The position numbers and the translations under genes were made by a program. A DNA stretch of 28,879 nt from assembly GCA_934661375.1 (NCBI GenBank), contig CAKUJH010000039.1:1-28879 (forward strand), given 5' to 3'. Positions 1-7,006 of the stretch are shown here, in pieces. The notes below the pieces were generated by a model. It saw nothing but the letters and a program-made list of their open reading frames with translations. It had not been told where the DNA came from and ran no database searches. This DNA comes from an uncultured Victivallales bacterium (GTDB lineage: Bacteria; Verrucomicrobiota; Lentisphaeria; Victivallales; UBA1829). The first letter of the stretch is position 1, and each line of letters starts with the position of its first letter.

Positions 1-14
1 TCTTCCACATCTTT

Positions 15-75
15 GGACTCCTTTGTTGAGTTGTTTTTGTGGTAAAAACAATTTACTTGACAAGGAGTCCTTTTT
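15..75 (+). terminator. Rho-independent terminator of a gene lying left of the window
   Basis: An outer stem pairs GGACTCCTTTGT (15-26) with ACAAGGAGTCC (60-70), with one bulged T. An inner stem pairs TTGTTTTT (31-38) with AAAAACAA (44-51). A run of five T follows at 71-75. This is the classic layout for termination of plus-strand transcription. The gene it serves is not in the window. The rest of 76-195 is AT-rich and I see no gene in it. Confidence 0.65.
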
Positions 76-195
76 CCTCCGCCTTTCGCGTTATTTTGCT
101 CCATCTCCTATACATGATAGCTTTCTCTTTTTGATGCTCTCTTAAATATAGCATTTTTTTCTTGTTTTGTCAGATGAAGTCTTATCTTTTACATG

Positions 196-1248
196 TTATT
201 GTCCCAAATTCTGTGAAAAACACTTGTAATTTCCAACGCCGATGACGACGTTGCCGATAATTTCCATCCTTTTTTGCCAGTAATCCTCCCATTCACTGGC
301 GTTTGCAAATCTTTTCAATATGATTCTCGCAACTTTCGTTACGCCTTTATCACTCCACCCATAAGCAATTTTCTTAATTCTACGTCCAAGTTCCCGCATA
401 ACCCTTTCGACCATCGAGGAAGCTCTTGGAAAGATCAGTCCCCATTTCAGCCAGCGGCGAATATAACCGAACATACCGATTTTTGCCCGTCGCATATAGG
501 TTGCCGCCGCCTCATACCCATGTCCTTGCAAATATCCGATCAGTTGATCAATGGCAGCTTCTGTTTTCTCCATTCGTTCCTCGATATCGTCTTTTTCTTG
601 TTCAGATACCTGCTTAAAATCTTTCTGGGGCAATTCGATCGCCAGCGCTCCGACCAAAGCCTCTTGAATTGGTTTGGAATCCACCTTGCGTCCACCATTT
701 TGATACATTGCGTGATACAAATCCCGATTGATATGCCAGTGGCAACGTTGCTGTTCCGAAGCATATTCGGCAAATGCTTCGGACAATCCAAGTTCACCAT
801 CACAGATCAAAATACTGCCATCAGGAAACTTCATTCCCTGTTCTTTCCATTGCTTGCTGATAGTATCCCAACTTGTTCCAGCCCAACTTCCAAGCGGAAA
901 TATTTCTCCACGGGTGGTAATCCCGATAACCACCTTCAAATCGCCTTTACGTGCCTCGCCATTACAACCTGCTCCTTTGAATCTGGTTCCGTCTGGCATA
1001 ATCTGAATCGGGGTAGTTCCGATCACTCGTTTTGAAATGTCTATTTCATCGCAATCAGTGCGCAACACCCAACCATGCGCGGTATGAAATGATACCGGCA
1101 GCTTTCCATCACGCGCCAATTCCTGGACCGCACGCCGATAATTCGTCTCGCTTGCTGCTTCTACAATCAGCTTTTCAAGTTCATTGGTTTTCGTCTGGTA
1201 ACGCCCCAAGTGAATGAATCGTTGCAAGGGCGAAAAGTTTTTTCGCAC
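196..1248 (-). CDS. Transposase catalytic frame (orfB)
   Basis: This frame holds the DDE catalytic core. Likely catalytic residues are D86 (MPDGTRFKG), D150 (LICDGELG) and E281 (SSMVERVMRELGRR), counted from the GTG at 1248. A CHWHINRDL motif follows the second Asp, and an Arg/Lys-rich segment after the Glu fits DNA binding. There is no credible independent start: the GTG at 1248 lies inside the overlap with orfA, and the frame is open further upstream to about 1320. Expression probably needs frameshifting from orfA at the A6 run. The TAA stop lies 3-5 bases outside the inverted repeat, so the final codon and stop are supplied partly by flanking DNA. The exact IS family is not certain. Confidence 0.8.
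   Translation of the reverse strand: MRKNFSPLQRFIHLGRYQTKTNELEKLIVEAASETNYRRAVQELARDGKLPVSFHTAHGWVLRTDCDEIDISKRVIGTTPIQIMPDGTRFKGAGCNGEARKGDLKVVIGITTRGEIFPLGSWAGTSWDTISKQWKEQGMKFPDGSILICDGELGLSEAFAEYASEQQRCHWHINRDLYHAMYQNGGRKVDSKPIQEALVGALAIELPQKDFKQVSEQEKDDIEERMEKTEAAIDQLIGYLQGHGYEAAATYMRRAKIGMFGYIRRWLKWGLIFPRASSMVERVMRELGRRIKKIAYGWSDKGVTKVARIILKRFANASEWEDYWQKRMEIIGNVVIGVGNYKCFSQNLGQ
201..216 (+). repeat. Left terminal inverted repeat of the insertion sequence
   Basis: GTCCCAAATTCTGTGA is matched in inverse orientation by the repeat at 1622-1637, with a single C/T difference. The last residues of the transposase are encoded through this repeat and its TAA stop (196-198) lies outside it. Confidence 0.85.
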
Positions 1249-1544
1249 GCAGAACAGCTCACACGCCAGAACGTCATTTTGAATTCTCCAAGATTGGTAA
1301 GAATACGCCGTTCGAAGCTACCATTGAGGCGAAGATGACCGGCGGTACAACACTTCATTGCATCGATTTTTCCATGAAAAATACGATACATCAGGATCTC
1401 CTGCATCATCTGCAAGATCATCTTCAGCAGTTCCCCGAATGCTTTGCGTTCATGCACATCAGCCAGTTTTACAACAAGTTCACCCAAAGAAAATCCTTCT
1501 TCTGATTGACAAAACGACAACTCCATGCCAATTTTACCCTGCAT
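1167..1544 (-). CDS. Transposase N-terminal frame (orfA)
   Basis: This 125-residue frame carries the N-terminal part of the transposase. It has paired cysteines (C65, C66, then C97 and C100) around a segment of the type often seen as a zinc ribbon in transposases (GEFKMTFWRVSCSACEKTF). Past residue 102 its sequence stops making family sense, while the overlapping frame 1248-196 continues in register (NFSPLQRF...). The two frames therefore encode one protein joined by a -1 shift near the six-A run (T at 1238-1243 on the plus strand). The joined product would be about 449 residues. The ATG at 1544 is the first in frame. Whether the shift is programmed or a mutation cannot be told from one copy. 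Confidence 0.75.
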   Translation of the reverse strand: MQGKIGMELSFCQSEEGFSLGELVVKLADVHERKAFGELLKMILQMMQEILMYRIFHGKIDAMKCCTAGHLRLNGSFERRILTNLGEFKMTFWRVSCSACEKTFRPCNDSFTWGVTRRKPMNLKS

Positions 1545-1621
1545 CTGCGTTTCCTTTATGATTTGATTTTGAGCAACTCAAAATAAAGGGCAGATGCACC
1601 TTTGTCAAACAACACGTCCCA

Positions 1622-1637
1622 TCACAAAATTTGGGAC
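1622..1637 (-). repeat. Right terminal inverted repeat of the insertion sequence
   Basis: Read on the minus strand this is GTCCCAAATTTTGTGA, the partner of the left repeat. About 78 bases separate it from the first transposase start codon, enough for the element's own promoter and ribosome binding site. Confidence 0.85.
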
Positions 1638-2033
1638 ATTATCAAGTTATTCAGTGGATTTTGCGGAGCAGAGACCGTTTCACGTTACTGCGCGGCGTTG
1701 CCGGTTCCGGAAAGACATCGACTTTGAAAGAATTGGCACGGGGTCTCAAAGAAAATCCGCTGGTACTGGCGCCGACCAACAGTGCGGTTGAGGTTTTGAA
1801 ACAGGAAGGATTTCCCAATTCACAGACAGTTGCAGGTTTTCTGTTGAATCCACCGGAGTTCAACGGATTGTTGATTGTTGATGAATCAATTTTGAACTCT
1901 CTACGTGACAGTGTTGCCCTGCTGAATCTGACGGGAAACCGGGAATTCCGTATTCTGTTTTTGGGGGATTCCGGACAATACAAGTGCGGTTGATCGGAGC
2001 GACTTCTGCCGGTTTCTGGAGAATCTATCATAG
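1638..2033 (+). pseudogene. Remnant of a TrwC/TraI-like relaxase helicase domain
   Basis: The reading frame entering from the insertion-sequence border encodes a superfamily 1 helicase core of the kind found in MobF conjugative relaxases. It shows Walker A (GVAGSGKTSTL), motif Ia (APTNSAVEVL), a QTVAGFL segment, Walker B-like LIVDES and motif III (FLGDSGQY). The frame stops at TGA 1991-1993. A +1 shift at about 1985 restores the expected continuation AVDRSDFCRFLENLS up to a TAG at 2031-2033. The relaxase N-terminus, the first helicase part and everything after motif III are missing. It is therefore a truncated, frameshifted relic of a conjugative or integrative element. The left flank of the insertion sequence does not obviously continue the gene, so truncation probably came before or together with the insertion. 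Confidence 0.75.
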
Positions 2034-2064
2034 TTATATATTACATAAAATAATGTATATTTAA

Positions 2065-2757
2065 CAAGTTTTCTTTATCGTGATTGCTATTATTGCCATT
2101 CTTGCGGGGATGCTTCTTCCCGCATTGAATTCGGCACGTAATAAGGCCAAAGCGGTCATGTGTCTGGGTAACGGGCGCCAGATTTATCAGGTCTGGATGC
2201 AGTATTCCATGGATAATTCCGATTATGTGCTGCCGACGCAGAATGTCGATAAATGTGTCTGGCCCGGTTATTACACGGAATTTTTTGCGCAGACCATGGG
2301 GGCGTCCAAGTGGGATGAAGGGAAAAAATTTTCAAGTCTGCTTCACTGTCCGTCCGATGAAACGGACAACACCGGTACCGGTATGCCATATAAGGGAGCC
2401 TACACCAACTTGTATGGTTTCCACTATGCCAGTTATGGAGCCAACGGCTATTTCACGATCAAAAAAGGATATACCGGCGGAAAATTCATCTCCCGGATGT
2501 CGGCTGTGCGCAGGAACGCATCCCAGACGACTCTTTATGCGGAATCCTGGCGTGATTTTTATGCCAATGGCCGCGCCTGGATGTTTTATGATGCCAAGAG
2601 TTTTTCACTGGGGTCGCACCGTGCGCATTCCGGGGGCGGAACACAAATCCGGTTTGCGGGGAACGTGGTGTGTGAAAACTCCATTCCGTGCGTAACCGCT
2701 TCCAAAGATCTGGCGGTCTGGTATGACAATTCTCCGGTCAGTCTTTATACCAGGTAA
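2065..2757 (+). pseudogene. 5'-truncated pseudopilin (prepilin-like, H-x9-DG type)
   Basis: From the hydrophobic helix on (IVIAIIAILAGMLLPALNSAR) this matches the pseudopilin proteins encoded at 14047-14802 and 24874-25671. The basic leader and the FTLIEL processing site are gone and are replaced by QVFF after a stop at 2062-2064. The first usable start, GTG 2080, would begin inside the helix, so the product could not be processed by a prepilin peptidase. The body is intact, with globular residues, and ends in a degenerate H-x9-AG (AHSGGGTQIRFAG) in place of H-x9-DG. About 45 AT-rich bases separate it from the relaxase remnant, so the 5' end was probably lost during mobile-element rearrangement. 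It lies 87 bases before the two secreted-protein genes and completes the first pseudopilin module. Confidence 0.75.
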
Positions 2758-2844
2758 TCGGCTTCCGGATGTGATATTTTATATTATCGTCATAAAAAAA
2801 TAAAACACAGGAACAGTAAAAATGTTCAGAAAGGTTCAGAAATC

Positions 2845-3435
2845 ATGAAAGCATTGTTGAGTGCTGTTTTATTTGCCGGAAGTCTGGTTCTTTGTGCCGG
2901 AGACGCCTACCCGTCGGGAAATCCGCAGAAGGATAAACTCCGAATGCAGATGGATTCGTATCCGAATTGCGCGAAAATGGATTTTTCGCAAGAAGACGGC
3001 AGGGGAGTCTGTTCTGTCAAGTTACTGCAATTCTATAACAATCCTGCGAAAAACATGTCCCGCAATGCCTATTTCGCGCTTTTTGTTTATGACAAAGTCC
3101 AGGCGGATAAAACACTTGGATTTCCCGTGAAGCCGAATACCAGATACCGTATTTCCTTCGATTTGCGCAAAAAAGGACAATTAAAAGGAATCATGTTCTA
3201 TTCATACGGTCTGAAATCTTCAAAATCGTTCTGGGCAGGCAGAGTGCCGCTGGGAAAAGACGCAACCAAGCGAATCGGTTTTCCGAACGAAAACTGGAAA
3301 TCATGTTCCTATGAACTGGCATCCGGCGATCAGGCCAATGCGGTGCTTTTTGTGTTTTCTCTGAACAATACACTCGATCCCGCTCTGGGCGATCAGATTT
3401 TCATCCGCAATATTCAGTTTGCGGAAATTCCGTGA
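2845..3435 (+). CDS. Small secreted protein, probable beta-sandwich (carbohydrate-binding-like)
   Basis: This 196-residue protein has a clear signal peptide (MKALLSAVLFAGSLVLCAG). The mature domain has the alternating pattern of a jelly-roll fold, for example NTRYRISFDLRKKG, a typical strand of CBM4/9-like domains, and ends IFIRNIQFAEIP. It probably binds sugar or protein outside the cytoplasm. No catalytic motif is recognisable. The ATG at 2845 follows GAAAGG in a 10-bp tandem repeat (GTTCAGAAAG, 2824-2842). It is the counterpart of the small secreted proteins at 14841-15356 and 24319-24840, which also sit next to a pseudopilin and a large secreted protein. The next gene starts 23 bases downstream and is probably co-transcribed. 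Confidence 0.7.
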   Translation: MKALLSAVLFAGSLVLCAGDAYPSGNPQKDKLRMQMDSYPNCAKMDFSQEDGRGVCSVKLLQFYNNPAKNMSRNAYFALFVYDKVQADKTLGFPVKPNTRYRISFDLRKKGQLKGIMFYSYGLKSSKSFWAGRVPLGKDATKRIGFPNENWKSCSYELASGDQANAVLFVFSLNNTLDPALGDQIFIRNIQFAEIP

Positions 3436-3458
3436 AAACAATTGAGGATTTCTGACAG

Positions 3459-5918
3459 ATGAAACAGGTTATCACCGGGCTTCTGGCACTGATCGGATGC
3501 TTTATTTCCGCGCAGGAGAAAAATCTGATCGCGAACGGGAAATTAGATTGCGGAACCAGTGAAGTTCCTTATTACTGGGTTCATGATTCCGGCAGCGGAG
3601 TCTGTTTCCCGGACGGCGGTCCGGATAATATGGGGTATATGCTGTTTTCGTCCATCAGGGGAAATGGCAAGGTGCTGTTCCGGCAAAGCGGGCTTAATCT
3701 TGTTTCCGGCGAAAAATACCGGCTTTCCTGCAAAGTTCAAACCCGGAATTTTCGTGCCAGCCAGCCGCGTCTGCTGATTCATGATTATCGCTGGGGACAT
3801 GAATTCAATGTCGGTCATTTTCCTGAAAACACGGACTGGAAAGAGTTTTCCAAGGAATTTGTATTGAGTGAATCATGCAGAAAAGGCGAATTCGGAGCAG
3901 CTCTTTTCCTGCCGGATTTTCAAGGTGAGATCGCAATTGCGGATATTCGGCTGACTCCGCTGACGGAGAAAGCCTCGGAAGGTTCTTCCAACTGTCTGAG
4001 CCGGATTCAGAAAATGCTGATTCTGGAGCCGATGACCGCCCGGCTGGAAGCAATTCCCGCCGGCACCCGGACTCTGCCTCTGTTCTGGAATCGCGGAAAC
4101 GCCGACTGCACACTTTCGGCGGCCGTGGACGGCAGAAAAATTCCGGATCCGGCGTTCCGGGATGGCTTTTTCCAGCTTCCTCTGGAATCCGAAGGAAGGC
4201 ATTCCGTAAAGATACAGGTTTTTCAGCAGGGAAAACAAGTCCTGGAGAAAGAGTTTATCTACGCCATCGCCGCTCCGGAAAAGAAGACAGAGGAAAAAAG
4301 ACTCAATTCTTTTACTGTGGAACTGATGTCGAAAGACTTCAGAAACGTGAAGTCCGTCTCTTTTACAGTTCCCCGCCGGAGCTGGGTGTATTTCAGATTT
4401 GAAACGGCACAGCCGGTCAATGCGGAACTGTCCGGTTTAAAATCTCCCTTGCTCACGGGAAAAAATGTACGGAAGGAAACCCAGCGGCGGCTTGACTCCG
4501 GAGAATATACCATTGCGTTTCAACAGCCGTTTAACGGAAAACTGATAGTGCGGACTGTTCCTGTTTTATATAAATATGCGGGAATAAATGATTGCGTAAT
4601 ACCCGGAATCGCGGATTATGATCTTGCCTGGCATGAAAAATACGTGTTCGGGGTATTCAACACGGTCGGTACACGCGGTGTTCCGGAAAACTTGCGGGAT
4701 TATACAGCGTCCGTCGGGATGGAATGCGCAGACCATATCCGCCCTCCGGCGCGGGATGCGTACAATCCAGACAATATCAAGGCATTCCGTAAGAAACTGC
4801 TGAGAGAAAACAGCAATGTTTTCAAACGTTCGTCGCAATGGGTGGAATTCGATGAATTTTTCTGGAACAGCGATGAAGGGCTGCTGGTGGCGGCGGACGC
4901 TTTCCCGTTGATGAAAAATCCGCAGAAGAAAGATCTTCTGCACTGGTTTGGTGGAACCGACGGCCCGGCGGTTCCCGGTTTTCATCACAAGGCGGTTTCC
5001 GCATTGATGAATGCCGGCGGCGGGCATGGTTATATTGCGTATGAAGCATACTTCAAAAGCAGACCGGCAGAATCTGAAGCCGGAGAATATATAAAACATA
5101 CCCTGAAAACAGCCGCCGCCCGGATGAATGAATTCATTCCGCATTCCAACGGCGCCTTCGGATTCATCTTCGGCAATTTTCATCAGCATCCCGTTCTTTC
5201 CCTGGATTTTCATCCCGGTGTGAACTACAAATATTTTCTGGATATGCAGTTCCGGGCAATAGCCTCGGATCCGCAGTTCAACGGCATCGGACTTGCCGGA
5301 TTCTGGGGATTCAACTACGCCAATGAAGAAATCGCGCGCTGGTGCTGTGAATTGATAAGACATTATATCCTTGAAGGAAATACCGGGCTGCTGTCGGAAA
5401 AATACGGGTACACCTATCTGCTGAAACATGTGAAAAACGGCGATTTCGAGGACGGTTTGAACGGCTGGGATGTTCACGGTGATGTGAAGGTCGGCACGCA
5501 TCGCAATTTCGGGTCCTTGAGCGAAGGCCGCTGGGGCGCTGCAAACATCGGAGATCATTTTGCCGTTTTTACCGGACACGGGAAACAGGAAAATTCTCTG
5601 ACTCAGATTGCGCAAGGACTGGTTCCCGGTAAACCTTATGTGCTGGAATTCATGACTGCGGATTATGACGACGTCCGTGACGGGAAAGTCAATCCGCGTG
5701 TGATTCCCGTTTCCGCAGAATTGCCCCGTGCTGAAATTCTGAAGGATTTCCATTATACCGATCGGCGTGACAACCAGAAAACCGGCAGGATAAATTACCG
5801 CTATATCCGGTTCATTCCATCGAAAGAAACTCAGGAACTGGTTTTCCGGGATTCCGGCAGGGATGGCGAAAAGCTGCTGATGAATTTTGTGCGTATCGCG
5901 CCTTATTTCCCGGAATGA
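3459..5918 (+). CDS. Large secreted protein, glycosidase-like with N- and C-terminal carbohydrate-binding-like domains
   Basis: The protein has 819 residues. The signal peptide (MKQVITGLLALIGCFISAQ) is followed by a CBM4/9-like domain beginning NLIANGKLDCG (residues about 20-170). A middle part contains a probable TIM-barrel segment (about 370-650) with many aromatic and acidic residues (WVEFDEFFWNSDEG, GIGLAGFWGFNYANEE). The C-terminus opens NGDFEDGLNGWDVHG (about 660-819), a second CBM-like domain. It is presumably an extracellular or cell-surface polysaccharide-acting enzyme. I cannot assign a glycoside hydrolase family or catalytic pair. The ATG at 3459 has GAGGA ten bases upstream. It is the large member of the first pseudopilin module and converges on the AraC gene at 5999. 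Confidence 0.7.
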   Translation: MKQVITGLLALIGCFISAQEKNLIANGKLDCGTSEVPYYWVHDSGSGVCFPDGGPDNMGYMLFSSIRGNGKVLFRQSGLNLVSGEKYRLSCKVQTRNFRASQPRLLIHDYRWGHEFNVGHFPENTDWKEFSKEFVLSESCRKGEFGAALFLPDFQGEIAIADIRLTPLTEKASEGSSNCLSRIQKMLILEPMTARLEAIPAGTRTLPLFWNRGNADCTLSAAVDGRKIPDPAFRDGFFQLPLESEGRHSVKIQVFQQGKQVLEKEFIYAIAAPEKKTEEKRLNSFTVELMSKDFRNVKSVSFTVPRRSWVYFRFETAQPVNAELSGLKSPLLTGKNVRKETQRRLDSGEYTIAFQQPFNGKLIVRTVPVLYKYAGINDCVIPGIADYDLAWHEKYVFGVFNTVGTRGVPENLRDYTASVGMECADHIRPPARDAYNPDNIKAFRKKLLRENSNVFKRSSQWVEFDEFFWNSDEGLLVAADAFPLMKNPQKKDLLHWFGGTDGPAVPGFHHKAVSALMNAGGGHGYIAYEAYFKSRPAESEAGEYIKHTLKTAAARMNEFIPHSNGAFGFIFGNFHQHPVLSLDFHPGVNYKYFLDMQFRAIASDPQFNGIGLAGFWGFNYANEEIARWCCELIRHYILEGNTGLLSEKYGYTYLLKHVKNGDFEDGLNGWDVHGDVKVGTHRNFGSLSEGRWGAANIGDHFAVFTGHGKQENSLTQIAQGLVPGKPYVLEFMTADYDDVRDGKVNPRVIPVSAELPRAEILKDFHYTDRRDNQKTGRINYRYIRFIPSKETQELVFRDSGRDGEKLLMNFVRIAPYFPE

Positions 5919-5998
5919 TTTTCATCCCGGCCGCGAAAACGGAATCGAGCGGACAGCCGCACAGAAAAAATACGGCTTCCGCTTTTCCCGGACGCCGG

Positions 5999-6802
5999 TC
6001 ATTCCCCGAATTTCTGACAGTAATATATTGGCGAGAACCCTGTATGTTTTTTGAAAAAACGCGAGAATTCCGATGACGAGTTGAATCCGCACATTTCCGC
6101 AATCTGCTGGATTTGAAGCTCTTTTGATTTTTTCAGCAGACCCATGGCATAGGTCAGACGGCATTTCTGCTGATATTGAGCCGGCGGCAGCCCGATGACC
6201 GATTTGAACAGCCGCCGGTAATGCGTATCGGTAATCCCCAGCGATTTCGCGCATAAAAAGAAATCAAAGCTGTTTCCGGGCGATTCGTAGATTTTCTGTG
6301 CTGTATTCCGGATACTTGCTTCATATTTGCTGGCACTCAATGCCGAAGTGTGATCCACATAAATCTGTGTGAGGAACTGCTCCACAAACATCGGCAGCCG
6401 GTAAGGACGCTGAGCCCGGTAATTATAAAAAGACTCTTTCATGGTGTCCAGAATCAGCAGAAAAGGCGCGGGATCATTGCAGCGGATGAACCCTTGCGGA
6501 AAATCATTCCGCAGGGTCTCCTGGATGCGGTCTGCGCGCGGACCGGAAATATCGAAAAAATAACTTTCCCGTGCAATCTGACTGGAGGATTTCCAGACGT
6601 ATTCTTCATGTGCGAAATTGAAGAAGAGAATCGGACACTGGACAATATTTTCACCTGTTCTCGTAATTTTCACTACTTCCTGCCCGGTCATCAGTCCAAT
6701 CCGCAGCATATCCCTCTGCCGGAACGTTCCGTTGTGAAGCGACCGGAAATGTCCTACGAATGCAACTTGAAGATCATCGAAATAATTTCTCTGCGTCAGC
6801 AT
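5999..6802 (-). CDS. AraC-family transcriptional regulator
   Basis: The protein has 267 residues. The C-terminal ~100 residues carry the double helix-turn-helix of AraC proteins: the first helix pair is around FFLCAKSLGITDTHYRRLFKSVIG, the second around IQQIAEMCGFNSSSEFSRFFKKHTGFSP. The N-terminal ~160 residues fit a sugar-sensing cupin-like domain but are not closely recognisable. The ATG at 6802 has GAGGA six bases upstream. It is transcribed away from the long minus-strand operon, whose likely terminator at 6957-6988 lies just upstream, so it probably has its own promoter. It is the nearest regulator to the secreted-protein genes at 2845-5918 and to the operon ending at 7007. Which of these it controls cannot be told from sequence. 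Confidence 0.85.
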   Translation of the reverse strand: MLTQRNYFDDLQVAFVGHFRSLHNGTFRQRDMLRIGLMTGQEVVKITRTGENIVQCPILFFNFAHEEYVWKSSSQIARESYFFDISGPRADRIQETLRNDFPQGFIRCNDPAPFLLILDTMKESFYNYRAQRPYRLPMFVEQFLTQIYVDHTSALSASKYEASIRNTAQKIYESPGNSFDFFLCAKSLGITDTHYRRLFKSVIGLPPAQYQQKCRLTYAMGLLKKSKELQIQQIAEMCGFNSSSEFSRFFKKHTGFSPIYYCQKFGE

Positions 6803-6956
6803 ACGGATTCCTCTGTTATTTGCAGTACTCTACATGTATTCTCACCAAAAACAAGTGTCAGCATTCAAAAAAAAGCCCATTACGCGGAGAATCCTTCAAT
6901 AAATCTGCTGCCGCGGTGCATGAATGGTTTCCGCAGCCAATTGCAGCAGCTTGAAA

Positions 6957-6988
6957 ACGCCCGTTTCTTCATTTTTTCCGGAAACGGG
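6957..6988 (-). terminator. Probable terminator of the minus-strand operon ending at 7007
   Basis: CCCGTTTC (6960-6967) pairs perfectly with GAAACGGG (6981-6988) across a 13-base loop. On the minus strand the stem is followed by GCGTTTTC, a short T tract. It lies about 18 bases past the stop codon of the gene at 7007-9187. Confidence 0.5.
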
Positions 6989-7006
6989 TGGTTCCCATAA
7001 GCCGTT

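Larger units (their letters stand above)
201..1637 (-). mobile_element. Insertion sequence, 1437 bp, with a two-frame DDE transposase
   Basis: The element is bounded by 16-bp terminal inverted repeats that match at 15 of 16 positions and start with GTCCCAAATT. It encodes a transposase on the minus strand in two overlapping frames. Both flanks carry ATT directly outside the repeats (198-200 and 1638-1640), which could be a 3-bp target duplication but is too short to prove it. The family is uncertain: the Cys-pair N-terminus and the D-D-E core resemble ISLre2/ISKra4/ISL3-like transposases. The element directly abuts a helicase remnant at its right end. Confidence 0.85.

Noticed and set aside
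4566..5753. Open antisense frame of about 395 codons on the minus strand
   Set aside because: Shadow of the secreted 819-residue protein; no start signal and no family features.
5919..5998. Possible bidirectional terminator between convergent genes (GAAAACGGAA against TTCCGCTTTTC)
   Set aside because: The stem is interrupted by mismatches and there is no T run at its end; not strong enough to annotate.
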